Below are positions 35,537-47,368 of a DNA stretch of 64,000 nucleotides, piece after piece. Position 1 is the stretch's first letter. Each line of letters starts with the position of its first letter. The DNA lies in contig CM055821.1 in the NCBI GenBank assembly GCA_029582265.1, forward strand, positions 39,999,004-40,063,003. The letters are read 5' to 3'. Made by a program: the position numbers and the translations under genes. Under the pieces are notes generated by a model. The model had not been told where the DNA came from. It did no database searches and saw only the letters and a list, made by a program, of their open reading frames with translations. The DNA is from Zoroaster sp. YZ-2022. Its lineage: Eukaryota; Echinodermata; Asteroidea; Forcipulatida; Zoroasteridae.

Positions 35537-35843
35537 GGGGCAGGTAGCGGCCAAACCATATCTGCCGAGTGGCCAGGGATCAAGCCATAGTATATACACT
35601 CACGGAATTTAAAAACGCATCAACTTATATTTCTGAATAAATATGTATAACTTATATGCAGTGATAAATTGAAGCCATAATTGTACATAGCACTTTTATT
35701 GTGTCAGTATGATGTGAAAATTTGCGCTCATAAATTGTTAACCTATGTTCTTATATTTCTCTGCAATAATCTGCTGTTGAAAAATATGTGAAATATTGGG
35801 ATGATGCGTTTTTAAGTTCCGTGAGTATATATACCAACATAGG

Positions 35844-35916
35844 GGCTGGTTAGCTCAGTTGGTAGAGCACTCGTACGGTATTCGAGAGGTTGCTGGTTCG
35901 AGTCCGGCATTAGCCA
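35844..35916 (+). tRNA. tRNA-like sequence with intact cloverleaf (probable SINE head or tRNA pseudogene)
   Basis: The 73 bases fold with a full acceptor stem (GGCTGGT with ATTAGCC), D stem GCTC/GAGC and T stem GCTGG/CCGGC. Box A (TAGCTCAGTTGG) and box B (GGTTCGAGTCC) are perfect, and TTTTT follows at once. The anticodon arm is abnormal: loop ACGGTAT has C, not U, at position 33 and the last stem pair is T-T. It is therefore probably a pol III-transcribable relic rather than a working tRNA. Confidence 0.5.
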
Positions 35917-36085
35917 GTTTTTCTTTGCTCGCTTCACGTTTATGTAATATTTCAGGTCAGTTTCTCCCTATAAATCTACTTTACGTACACAAAGGCTTGT
36001 GTCCCGTAAAAAATCTGTGTCCCATTGTGGCCTCGGACCTGGCACCATAGAGCAATAGATATTTGGCATAAGTGGACCAACATAA

Positions 36086-36160
36086 GGGCTGGTTAGCTCA
36101 GTTGTTAGAGCACACGTACGATATTCGAGAGGTCGCGGGTTCGAGTCCGGCTTCAGCCCA
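36086..36160 (+). tRNA. Second tRNA-like sequence, tandem duplicate of the first
   Basis: GGGCTGG pairs with TCAGCCC, and boxes A and B are conserved (TAGCTCAGTTGT, GGTTCGAGTCC). The unit around it (ACCAACATAAGGGCTGG ... CTTTGCTCGCTTCC) repeats the surroundings of the first copy about 242 bp upstream. The anticodon region CACGTACGATATTCGAG is again non-canonical. Confidence 0.45.
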
Positions 36161-36595
36161 CTTTTCTTTGCTTGCTCTTCTTTGCTCGCTTCCCACTTCC
36201 CATTTTTTGTCACAAACGGGAGTACCTATATACTGTGATGAAACTTTCACAGGTGATATATTTTTTGAAAACCAGACTGTTGAAATGAACGTACGTTTCC
36301 AAATTGACAAAATTACCGGTCGCAGAGTATCCTATAGGGTACTACCATCTGCAAAAAGAGTTTTCCCAATTTTGTAATCCCAAATAATACAATTTGTGAT
36401 TGTTGATATTGGTTTGAATGTTTTTTTTCATTTTTTTTTCAACAATTGTAACTTTCTTTCAGTGTTGGAATGTGCATGATGTCATTCATGAATATTAAAT
36501 GGTATGCATGACTAGTAGGAATGTTATCAAAAGCTGTAATTTTCCAAAAGCAATGTTTTCGAGTTTCAAAAATTAGGTATGTGGATGACTGTTGG
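36161..36595. other. No gene recognised
   Basis: T-rich sequence; the frames opposite the tRNA-like units are fixed by the duplication and show no motif. Confidence 0.35.
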
Positions 36596-36599
36596 CTGA

Positions 36600-36865
36600 A
36601 GTGATTTTGAGTGGTCGGGTTTTTGTTTTCCTTGCGGAATAATATAGGAAAACCTGTTTTTCCTTGAAGAATAATACAGGAAAAGCTGTTTGTTCTCCTT
36701 GAGGAATAATATATATAGGGAAAGCTGCATAGGTATCATAACGTTTTCCTTTGTTTTCCGTGAGGAATAATTATTACAGGAAAAGCTGTTTGTTTTCCTT
36801 GAGGAATAATATAGGAAAACTGTTTTCCTTAATATAGGAAAAGCTGCATGGATATCATAATGTAA
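36600..36865. repeat. Degenerate short tandem repeat with GAGGAATAATATAGGAAAA core
   Basis: Five or six units of about 40-55 bp, each with CCTTGAGGAATAATATAGG followed by AAAAGCTGTTTG or AAAAGCTGCATGG. TTTTCC and GGAAAA alternate, so the array can also fold. The minus-strand frame here is a repeat artefact. Confidence 0.7.
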
Positions 36866-36869
36866 AGGC

Positions 36870-38515
36870 CAGTTTGGGATTAACACACATTTGTTAAAGC
36901 CATAAATATTACTCTCTCGCAGTTCTGTTCCGCAAAATGTGTATGTTTGATGTTTATACTGAATTTTGAGCTTCCTTCAGAAATAAAATTAACATTTGGT
37001 TTAAATTGCCATAATGCGGCCGACTTATAACTTTGTAAATTAATTTTCCCAAAAATCAAAAACAACGATTATTAATTTGTACCGGTATTTAATACAATGT
37101 TTCAACTCCAAAAATTAGTACTAGGGAGGGGGTGGGTAGTGTTGGGGTGAAGTTCAGGGGCGGTCATTGCTTTCCACCTTTGCAAACATACGGCGGTATG
37201 TATCCCAGTGAATAGATCATCTCTATGATGTTCCTTTCGCTGGTTTGTTGTCTTTTACAGTCCAAAACAATCTGTTCGTGTTTGTTTGTGTTAGGCCGAA
37301 CTACTGACATTGTAGACAGTAGTACGTGTTCATTGGTACTGCAATGTACTGTCATGAACTGTCTGTTGGCGGCCATCGGAATTGGACATTTTAAATCCCA
37401 CCCCCCATGTCACAACAAATTGAAGGTTTTAAATTAATTTGCAATCGATAATCTGTGATGTTATTTTCGCAGGTTTGTTGGCCTTTACAGCCCAAACAAA
37501 CTCTATTTGTGTTTCTGTTTGTTGGATTTAAATTGTACTGTCATTGAACCGTCAGTTGTAATTAATAACCGTGCTGTAATTAGTCATTAGTGACCAATAA
37601 TATCGGATGTCTCTGGGAGCTCGGCACATTTCGAAAAAAAAAATGTACATGCTAATGCACCGCTGCAACGCAAACTGTCCACTCCACTGATCAAAACATT
37701 ATCAGTAGGTTTTCTATATTATATTGGCCTTTCTAAGCCACCATAAGATGGCTCTAATGATTACTCATCGGGGAATATCCTTGTGTGTTTATGCAGACCT
37801 TGCGCGGACCTACTGCACAGAGGTATTGTACAATATATTTGTGATGAGCCAGACGGGGAATTTCCATTACCCAGTAATAATGTATTATAGGCTTACGCCC
37901 ATTCTGTTCAGAAATAAAGAAATATTTTCAGATGGTTTTCAGTCGTCATAATTGCTGATGTTTCCTACACACTGTGACTGCCCACGAAGGAATTTGATCA
38001 GCTTGTGTTCCGGAAAAATAATTGGTATGTAATTCAAGTAAGATAACTGTCTTGAATAAATGTATATGACATTGAATAGGCATATTATGGTGTATTCTAA
38101 TTTTCTCCAAGTAGTAAACGTTGACACATTCTGGGTAAATCATACTCTGATGTGTTCTTCATAGTCAAAATTGTAGATTGTTATTTTAAAGAAAAACATT
38201 TCATGGAACGTGTGCCTTGTGATTGCATGTGTAGCATGGATTATCTGCTGTGGATTGGAGGCTACGGGTATGAAAGGGGAAGTTTGAACCACAAGTGCCC
38301 TCTCGATGAAAATTAAACATTCTTGAGGAAAAAATTAATAAAACAAATCACGTTATAGCCACTATGCTATTTGCACCATCGCCACTATTGAGTAATACTC
38401 GTTCATGTACTGGCTGTGGGCCCCTGTACACGATTTCTGTATGTCCCATCGGAGCTGATAAGACAGTTTGATTTCACACTTGTCTTATTTCCAGACAGTT
38501 TTAGTTTTTGTGAGA
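36870..38515. other. Intergenic upstream of copy D
   Basis: 37710-37870 contains TATTGGCCTTTCTAAGCCACCATAAG and GGGGAATTTCCATTACCC, a diverged relative of the kB-site part of the duplicated modules. 37230-37330 and 37460-37530 share GGTTTGTTG and TTTACAG(T/C)CCAAA. No gene was found. Confidence 0.35.
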
Positions 38516-38518
38516 ACG

Positions 38519-40226
38519 ATGAACCGGAAGCAAAGATATACGTCTGACTCGGATGAGGAAGATTCAATAGAGCCCTCACTGGAAGACTCTAAACTGACAT
38601 TGTAAGTTTCTGATAATATGAGTGTCTTTCGGGGTCAAGCATTTCATTACCAAACCAGATATTCACCAAATATAAAGGTATAAAAGCATAACATGAAATA
38701 AAATTGAAGTTAAAATAAAGTTGTTTAGCCTGAAGCTAAGAAATGTTCACCCAAAGCATTAATTTCATTTGATGAAAAAAGAGGATGAAGGCCCTCATTC
38801 TCCATCCTCCTGTCCCTCAAGAGGGACTGGAGTGTGGTACGAGGAGGAAAAGGATTTTAGGAAGATGGTATATAGGTTATCTTCTTCCGAGTAACACTAC
38901 TTGTCAAATATTACTAGGCCAAATTCACCACGACCCCTCGACCGTCCCGCCGCCAGAGAGCAAACGGACAATGTCCATTCTCCGCGGGGCCACGATGACC
39001 CCGGAACGTTCAGACCGCCTGTCTGCGGACGCAAAAGCAGCATACACGAAGACGGACTCTTCTTTGATCCTGCCGACTATCCCGATCAGGAAGAATGCCT
39101 GGTTCTTCTTCAGAAATTTTTCGAGACGAGTGCACCGTCGAAAGTTAAGCGGTGAGAAAGTAATGGGGATTCTAGTGAGTGGTAACTACAACAGGTAGAT
39201 AATATTTTGATCATCTTAATAGTTACAAATAAATTCTATGAATACAAAGTTTATTTGTTTTGATCATTTATTATTGTAAATTACCAAAGATTATTATCTT
39301 ATGAATACTGGACTACAAAAATAATTAAACATACATTCAGCCTTTTGGCTCAAAAAGTCACGTGCAAGTCAGGTTGCCATTATTTTTATCGTTATAGGAA
39401 ACGGAAAATCATCATCGACAAATTCCGGCCATGTATGTTACCCAATGGGCGCTTTTATCGCCCAATAACGCTCTATCTAAAGGCTGCGTCTAAGAAATTC
39501 AGTTCAATTCTTGTGCAGATCTGACGGGATTGTTGGATCTCCGTGCGATCTCCTGTAGCTTTGTAGACGAGGGGCTAGGGACAGAAGGATTAGTGGCCGC
39601 GTGGAAGGAGCTGACAGACTCAACTCGATTCCATTGAATTTTCCTGATGTCAAGAATTGGCAATAACATATAGGTAATTTTAACATTGTATTTTCTTTAT
39701 ATCACTTTCATTTACACAAGAAAGCCACTTGAGTAAAAATCAAGAATGAAGCAGCTAATTATGGTTGATCTTTTCGTAGGTGTTTGAGTGGTATTTGGCT
39801 TCCTCTTTTTCGACACCGGGATCCGTTGACGAAGCATGGGAGAAATTACGCCAGTTACGGCGATGGATGAGTTACAATGCACGCAAAAGTATCGCCGTTA
39901 GAAGATAAGGGAGAGAAGGAAAGGGCCCCGCACGGTAACTGTAGTACGCTGTCAGCGTACACCAAGGATTTTCCAATAAGAAAGACGTAATGGAGATAGA
40001 ACGCAAATTGCGTGATCTGGATATGAAGGGTCGCATGACCTACAAGCCCCTGTTTCTACACCATCGTGGGGTGTATTCACAAAATAAATGGAGGCTAAGA
40101 CCCGGTATCTACACTTCACACTGGAATGCCGAAAGAAATGCATCTTCACGGGAATACTGCCACTCAGTACGGATGCCAACAAGGGTTTGCGAAAGTAGTG
40201 GAGCTTTTAGTGGTCGTATAAACTGA
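38519..40226 (+). pseudogene. C11orf68-like: C11orf68/BLES03-like gene, copy D, many indels
   Basis: Exons are 38519-38601, 38918-39151, 39519-39673 and 39780 to about 40226, and splice sites are all preserved. Exon 1 reads MNRKQRYTSDSDEEDSIEPS. Exon 2 ends EDGLFFDPADYP and SAPSKVKR. Its middle is shifted: ERSDRLSADAKAA, which matches copies A and B, lies in another frame. Exon 3 lacks one G after GGGATT and has gained two bases before AGCTTTG, which creates a stop. Exon 4 has at least three indels between LSGIWL and the intact stretch MEIERKLRDLDMKGRMTYKP, GVYSQNKWRLRPGIYTSHW. Exon 1 and the exon 2 end resemble copy C most. With all splice sites intact but frames scattered, either recent decay or poor sequence accuracy could explain it. 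Confidence 0.65.
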
Positions 40227-40229
40227 GGA

Positions 40230-43200
40230 TGCATTTCTCGTTCTGTTGTCGTACGCGCATCAGGCCTATAGTATTAGAGTATTCAATTATAAAGTGACAT
40301 GACTGTTCCTATGATACTTTGCAAATATTTTGCACAAGTTATAACTTACGTTAATTCCCATGAAGCACAGTGCTTGTATAGTATCTGCATACTGCTTAGC
40401 ATATCGATCGCATGCTCAGCCATCTAATAAAAACATTTTGAGTTGCAAAAGTATAGTAGTGTGGTTCATACTCAATTTTTATGAGCAGCGATTAATTTTA
40501 AGGAACGACAAAACTGTTCCCATATTAACGTGTTCACAAAAATCATCAATGAAAGTTTGAACATGCACAATTGAACAGACCTCGTATCAGGGTTTCTGAT
40601 ATTAAATCCACGTCACTGATGAATTCGTCAGAGAATTCTGAATATGCATGGAATTTAAAATCAACAAGTTGCTTACAGAAGAATTAGAATTAGGGAAGGA
40701 ACTTCTGAATATACATGAGGCATATCTGAACATATTTATATTACCTGAGTGTAGCAAATTTACTATTAAAAAACTTTGTTTTGTAGTGTATAGCAAGCAT
40801 AATTTAACTGCTGCCATGGTAATTTACTAGGTTTATATATATATATATATATATATACACCGCTGAACAGCATTCCATCCGCCTCATAGGGTTTTCAGGC
40901 ACGATCATGCGATTCAGAATGATGTTAGACTGCATATTTCCTCAAACGAAACGATACACAAAACTCTTTGTGGTTGAAATTTATGTCAACGAATTTAAAA
41001 ATCACGACGTTTCTTTTGCCAGTATTCAGTATATATATCAGATTAAAATGACGGCCTTCGTTTTATGCTGCTAGTAACTACGTCAGGCGCGCGGTTCCAC
41101 CAGTTTTGTATTATTTTTTAAATTTTTTTTTAAATGGTGCATTCAAATTATTCCCAATCCTTGAGAACAGGACTATGCAGGAACAGGTTCATTGTACAGC
41201 TTTTATATGACAAACAATTGTGTAAATCGGTCTGTTGAGGGCTATTCGCCCATAAGCGTGCACATCGTAGCCCTCACGGTGAAATGAGCCCTCACTTCAG
41301 CTGCCAGACTGGTCCCCTGTCTATGTCCTATCCACTGGATCTCTCCAGTGCATAATAGAGATCAGTGAAACTCTCTCTATCATGGCGGTAGACGAGGCTC
41401 AAGCCAGGCGTACCACTCAAGGATTTGATTGGATACGCAACGTGTTAGGTGCTGAAGATCATCACCCCGTTGTCGATGCTTGCGCGCTGGCTACCAACCA
41501 ACTCGGGTTCAGCATCGGGAAAAAATATGGCATATGGCTGCACGGCGCTATAGGATCGGCGCGTAATTCACGCGCGCCTCTAAGCTCAAAGCGTGACGTC
41601 CAGATCTTCAGACCAACCCCTCCCTTCCTCCTCATAGAATCTCGCCTGATGAGGATGAACAAGGCTGGAATGATATAACCTTTGCAGGCGACCTAAAAGG
41701 GAGATATTTACTATCTCGATGTGCCCACTATTAAAAACATGTATCTTTGGTTTGTGGTAGGCACCAATGATCAAGGCCAATGTATGAGCCTGTACTAATT
41801 AATTTGTTTTTAGTTTGGACATCACACATAACATCCAATTTAGTTTAAATTAACAATAAAGGCCCAACTATATTTGGGGATGTCCATAGCTGTAGGCCTA
41901 AACTATAATATAAACCTAAATAAATTTCTTGCAGTTTCTTGCAATCCTTATGGATGTTTTTGTAGCGGGCTTCCTATCATTGGCATTGACAGCACTATAG
42001 CCTTCACTTGCCTGCCACTGTTTGTCAGAGGATAATCTCTTCATAAATAAATATTGAGGTGTATTAACCATTAAGCTGGGACGAAGGTTTTAAAGAGATA
42101 TTCCGGACAAAATAAAAAATAATGAAAATTCTAAAAGAACATACAGAACCAACAGTGATTGCAGTTGATTATTCTTTGTTACTAAGAATGAATTGGCAGA
42201 GGGTGATCAGATCTATTTGTAAAATTAATTTTAAAATAGTTTTGTGTGATGATAACACTGCTTTCATTTATGGCGCAGTCCCAAAGGGTTCTCTGTAACA
42301 TAATTTTGACACCCTGAGTTAAGGCAATACTTGCGTTGGATTTTCAGTAGCTTCAAGATTTCTTGCTTTGTGGAAGAAATAACTCATAGTAGTAACAACA
42401 CCATCGTAGCACATGTACAACATATAGTGCTTCAGAGTGCAGTGGTACAAATTTATTGTATCTGGTATTTGTGTGTGGTTTTCATTGTAACTTGAAATCA
42501 GAGCCTGGGTGATATAAGGAGGATTGGGTGGCAGTGCAGGAACTGATGTTATGGTAGCCCTCAAATGCTTTTTGGGTCAAATAATTCATCTTAACATGGG
42601 AGTTCCCTATGGAGTGAGCCTGGATCAGACACCGTGTTGAGTTTTGGTGTTCACTTCGGTGGCGCGGAACCCGAAGTGATCTCACACCTGCACCAGGATT
42701 TCCACTGTTTACTACCAGTGGTGAAATTTGTTGTAAAAGATGGGGAAGGGGGGTTTGATTCTAAATTTCTGATCCCAGTGCTTGTCTGTGAGCAACAATC
42801 ACCGCCAACCACACAACTCTACCCTCCAGATTTTAGATTAGATTTTTACATGGATATTCACAATAATCATTTTTAGACCATTAATCTGTAATATTGTTAA
42901 GAAATTAGTGGAAATTAACCGCAACCATATTATTTTGCACAATTTAGACCAAACTGGGGAACTTGGAACAATTTAGGAACATTTTCTAAAATGACAGTTG
43001 TTACCCGATCTGACAGAATTAGTAAATTTTGAAACAAAAAGGTGGGGCCAATAAAAGGCATATTTGCTGTCGTTCTTTTTTGTTTTCTCTGAAAAATTAA
43101 GTACAACGACGATGACGATATTCATCTTTTAAGAGAGGTTGGGAGAGAGAGGGTTTACTCTGTAATAACCGATTAAATTTATGATAACAATTAAAGTTCT

Positions 43201-43425
43201 TTAATTTGGTTTGCTCCTTCTATTCTAAAGGGTCTGGACCAAGTCATTTCGTTACACTGATCAATGTTTATCATTATGACAAAGAAAACGACACATCAGT
43301 GTTCACCCCTGAAGCAAGAATAATTTGCAATGCAGTTCGCCGAATCGCAATTTCCCACTTGATTTAGATGTCAGTGTAGTTGTGCGCCCTCAATGTAAAC
43401 ATCGACGATCCAGTTATCTCGCTTA
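40230..43425. other. Long intergenic stretch, no gene recognised
   Basis: An (AT)n run lies at 40836-40857. ATAATAGAGATCAGTG at about 41353-41368 matches the arm of the hairpin at 58241-58284, so a repeat ends there. The 98-codon frame at 41382-41678 starts MAVDEAQARRTTQGFDW and has no recognised motif. The minus-strand frame 42564-42319 (PALPPNPPYITQALISSYNE, then LYHCTLKHYMLYMCYDG) looks protein-like in composition but matches nothing I know. Confidence 0.35.
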
Positions 43426-43535
43426 GTTCTCGATCTAGATAGAATTGGCGCTATATAAGAACCGCCGTTACTAAAAGTGTCTCGATCTAGATGGAATTGG
43501 CGCTATATAAGAACCAAGGCTTATTATTATTACTA
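43425..43535 (+). mobile_element. Tandem SINE 3' tails
   Basis: CTCGATCTAGATAGAATTGG and CTCGATCTAGATGGAATTGG, each followed by CGCTATATAAGAACC, occur about 60 bp apart and end in (ATT)n. These are the 3' ends of SINEs without their tRNA heads. Confidence 0.6.
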
Positions 43536-43569
43536 TATTAACTGATGACTGGTAGTTCAATGTAATATA

Positions 43570-44335
43570 TCTATTAAACGAGTTGTTAATTTGTTGGTTC
43601 TGGAGAAGAACCAGTAGTTTGAAAAATAGATAAGTTTTGAAATCCCCATGTCCGTGCAGCAGTTATAGAGTTGGTCTAGGGGGGCACCAGGATTTTATGG
43701 AGCACTTGTTAAGCACAGTCACTTTTACGGGCCCCATTATCTTATTCTGAGAGATCCAAATTCTGGAGCAGGGGCACATCCAGGAGAACAGGCCACATGT
43801 GAGGGAGACGTCGTTCTGCAGTTCATGCATCTGTGTCAAACGTGTGCCTGATGTGATGCTGAGGTCCGCGTTTGTCTTTGTTCGTGTGTGAAAGAACCTG
43901 AAGTTTTGGGATGTGGAGCCAGACCTGGTAGACCTTGGATGGAAGCCAATGGCTGTTGATGGAGACAGGACTGAGGTGTAGGAGGTTAACCTTATGTACA
44001 GCAGTACCAGCCGAAGTAGCTTCATTTTTGTTACTTAAATGATGCCCCCAAAACATAAATAATTCAAGGGCTGTTTCATCCATACGATCACAAATTTACA
44101 CCAAATAAGCGAACACCGTGTACATTCTATACTTTTTTGATGTCACCAGGTTACATACACACTATTCCCCAATAGACGCCCAATATCTGGTGTAAACTAA
44201 TCGTTAATAAACTGGTTAAATTGGAAAGAATTCTGTCCTAAGGCCAAAAACACAGTTCGGTCAAGTATGCCTGCTTCAAAGTCGGTGCAGTGACTCAAAT
44301 TCTTTTTCCAACCAGTGAAATATACGCGACAATAC
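43570..44335. repeat. Diverged copy of the 22560-23395 block
   Basis: The same landmark order as the first copy, with frequent one- to three-base indels. The copy is interrupted at its right end by the SINE at 44338. Confidence 0.7.
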
Positions 44336-44337
44336 AT

Positions 44338-44702
44338 ACAATAATAATAATAATAATACATACACACACAGGTGTGGATTCTTATATAGCGCACGTATTC
44401 CACCAACTGAGTGGTGCTCAAGGCATTATATTATTACCCCTGCTCATAAGGCTCATAAATCATTCCCCGAAACCATCTCAGCTATTCCATGTGGAGTATA
44501 CAGCTCAATTGCTGCCATAATACAGCGCATAGAGGGTTAATCAACCAACTCTGCCCTGAGAAACTTCCATTTAACCTTTGGTGAGAAGCAATTATGGTTA
44601 TGTCTTGCCTTGGCGAGACAAGCGCGTCACGTATGGGATTCGAACCCACATTCTGCTGGCAGAACTTGAAAGTCCGGTAAGCTAGACCGCCTCGGCATAG
44701 AC
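44338..44702 (-). mobile_element. tRNA-derived SINE, minus orientation, full length
   Basis: The (AAT)n tail at 44340-44358 is followed by GTGTGGATTCTTATATAGCGC, CCACATGGAATAGCTGAGATGG (inverted), GGGATTCGAACCCACA (inverted box B) and CCGCCTCGGCATAG (inverted box A). It lies inside the duplicated block. Confidence 0.75.
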
Positions 44703-45240
44703 AACTTTAATGCAACAGCAAATCTAGGTTTTGGTATGTAAGTAAGTTTTTTCACAGTAATTGATGTCATTGTAAGGGTTTTGCGAGTAAATGCAGCTAT
44801 GAAGGTTGTTTTCAAAATAATTTGGAAAACGGCTAATTCGTGTGTTCATCGTCCGTTACATGTGATTTTTTCTGTGTTTACAATGTACATAATATAGAAC
44901 AGAGTTTGTAATAATATTGACTGTTTGAGCCTCAAAGGTGCGTGCTCGCGTGAGAGAAGTGGAATAAATTTAACAATGCATGATGATTAGGAGACTTATT
45001 TATGCTTGTGTTTACATGTGGTGTCATGGTTTTATGTATTTTTATTTTATTTTTTTTTTTTTTTGGGTTAATAGGGGAAACCTGGTGTGGCTTTGTGATT
45101 TAGATTAGAATTTTGATATGGGTATCTCATGGGTTATCCAGAATACAAATAAAGCAGGAAGCAAACACAATAATCTATGGTGTAGTTGCACAAGGTACGG
45201 GCATTTTCCGTTCCCGCCGCACCAGAGGGTACACACCAAA
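44703..45240. other. No gene recognised
   Basis: T-rich, with a poly-T run at about 45047-45064. The minus-strand frame at 44627-44815 overlaps the SINE and is not considered coding. Confidence 0.35.
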
Positions 45241-46500
45241 ACCATAATGAATGTTCTATAGCCCAATAAAAGTTTTTAAAATTTGTTGACTAATGTATAT
45301 ATATTGGACCTTTCTTTGGCCCATAATATGGGGACTTCACCTATTTCGTACATGACTCACGTTATAACACTTGATGCAAAGGGACTGGTACCAAACCAGA
45401 CTAGATTTCAGATTTGAGCGCATGTTGTCGTAAAATTTACATGCAAACGTTCGTGTGCAAGGTGTTGCCGCTACGCATGTCAATGTGGAAATTTCTGATA
45501 TGCACAAATAATATAAAAAGGCCTTCATCTGAGCAGCAAGTCGTTTCTGAAATATGTAAGTAACTGACATCATTTAATTAATTAAATATCTCTCGGGGTT
45601 AATGTAATCATTTTTAACACAACAAATGAAACACGAAGTCAAACCACAGCATACAAGAGATGAGGTGTATAACACTGCACTGTAGCGGGCGCCAAAACCC
45701 AGGCTCGTAGGTGTGACCAAAACCGCTATAATGTTACCGATCGATAATGTTAGATTTTTGGTAAACAAGAGACCAGTCGACAAAATAAACGCCACCACAT
45801 CAAGCCATAGAAGCAAGCTTTTAGTTGTAGCCAGCGTTTGCTCGGTATTTAATTTCAGGGGAAATTTCTCAACGCCTAGTACCCCCCTTCCTCTCATTCA
45901 TGATTTTTTTTTCGGGGTAAATTTCTTCTCGTCCACCTTCCCGTCAATTTCTAACGCTACCCTCTCTCCATCCAGCGATTTTGAAGGTGTCTATTTTGTA
46001 TGTGTTTTTAGGTGTTCTTCCTCGTGAAAACTTATCGAACAAAAACAGTTGTAAAGTTCATACAGATCCCTTAAAACTTGGACACATACTTAGATCATAA
46101 CATGTAGTTGCGGACATCATGGTGACGTCATCAGATATCGAATTAAACCAAAATCAAATTTTAATATTTCAAAATCATATCTGATGAACCACAAAAAGAT
46201 GTACACAATCTTTGTGCATCATCTACAGATCTTGGAATTATGTGACATGTCGTACACAGACTAGGTGACTATTTTATCTTTTCAAAAATATGTTTGATGA
46301 CGTCATCAAAGAGCGCCTTACAATAGCGGCAGTTTTAAAAGGGATTTTCCAACTCAGAAATTTAACCCAAAGCAGGTACTAATGTGGTATTTTTCATGAT
46401 CATGATCAAGTTTTATTGTGTCATAGATATGACCTTCAAATCACGCCTGATCTGACCTTACTTCCGGTCTAAAAGGAGTTAAAATTAAACCCAAACCAAA
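45240..46500 (+). repeat. Third, degraded copy of the promoter-like module plus CRE repeat
   Basis: It follows 26911-28240 from GACCTTTCTTTGGCC to CTTCCGGTCTAAA. TATAAAAAGG is kept (45512-45521) and GTAAG follows at 45556. The kB-type site is lost (GACTAGATTTCAG). Nearly every line differs by short insertions or deletions rather than substitutions. It runs into the assembly gap. Confidence 0.7.
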
Positions 46501-46516
46501 AAATTTTAAAGTTTTT

Positions 46517-47016
46517 NNNNNNNNNNNNNNNNNNNNNNNNNNNNNNNNNNNNNNNNNNNNNNNNNNNNNNNNNNNNNNNNNNNNNNNNNNNNNNNNNNNN
46601 NNNNNNNNNNNNNNNNNNNNNNNNNNNNNNNNNNNNNNNNNNNNNNNNNNNNNNNNNNNNNNNNNNNNNNNNNNNNNNNNNNNNNNNNNNNNNNNNNNNN
46701 NNNNNNNNNNNNNNNNNNNNNNNNNNNNNNNNNNNNNNNNNNNNNNNNNNNNNNNNNNNNNNNNNNNNNNNNNNNNNNNNNNNNNNNNNNNNNNNNNNNN
46801 NNNNNNNNNNNNNNNNNNNNNNNNNNNNNNNNNNNNNNNNNNNNNNNNNNNNNNNNNNNNNNNNNNNNNNNNNNNNNNNNNNNNNNNNNNNNNNNNNNNN
46901 NNNNNNNNNNNNNNNNNNNNNNNNNNNNNNNNNNNNNNNNNNNNNNNNNNNNNNNNNNNNNNNNNNNNNNNNNNNNNNNNNNNNNNNNNNNNNNNNNNNN
47001 NNNNNNNNNNNNNNNN
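46517..47016. other. Assembly gap of exactly 500 N
   Basis: A round length suggests a placeholder of unknown true size. Left flank matches the repeat at about 28240; right flank (TGTAATTATAACCAAACAATTTG) resembles 59920-59945, so the gap lies inside a repeat. Confidence 0.95.
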
Positions 47017-47368
47017 TCCAAATGAAATTAACTGTAATTATAACCAAACAATTTGTGTTATACTGTCGTTGTATAAAACGAATCCATACCGCAGTGCAAG
47101 GATAATGAGCGTGGTCAACTCCTTTGGGGGAAAGATCCCAACCATAGCGAGCCTTCGACACAATCTATGCTGTCCTGAGCAGGGAAAGGTGTGCAGTGTG
47201 GTGCCTTGGTGGTAAAAGAAGAAATTGCTCTACAGCATCGACAGGTTATGCCAAACGTTTTCAGTTCGCGTCACTAATACTGCAAGTAAATTTGGCATTT
47301 AGGGCCAGGATATCAGCATATTATTCTAGCCTGTATCAGCGGTATTTAACTGTACATTTTCGTTCAAG

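Noticed and set aside
35303..35612. Two long frames of LSIV and DRTI repeats
   Set aside because: They are a consequence of the 12-bp minisatellite, which stays open on both strands.
35844..35916. Functional tRNA gene
   Set aside because: The cloverleaf is good but C33 and the mismatched anticodon stem argue against a working tRNA; kept only as tRNA-like.
41382..41678. 98-codon frame starting MAVDEAQARRTTQGF
   Set aside because: No recognised domain, and a repeat arm (about 41353) abuts the start; left as unassigned.
46469..47161. 230-residue minus-strand open frame
   Set aside because: It exists only because unknown bases in the gap are translated as X; the flanks are repeat sequence.
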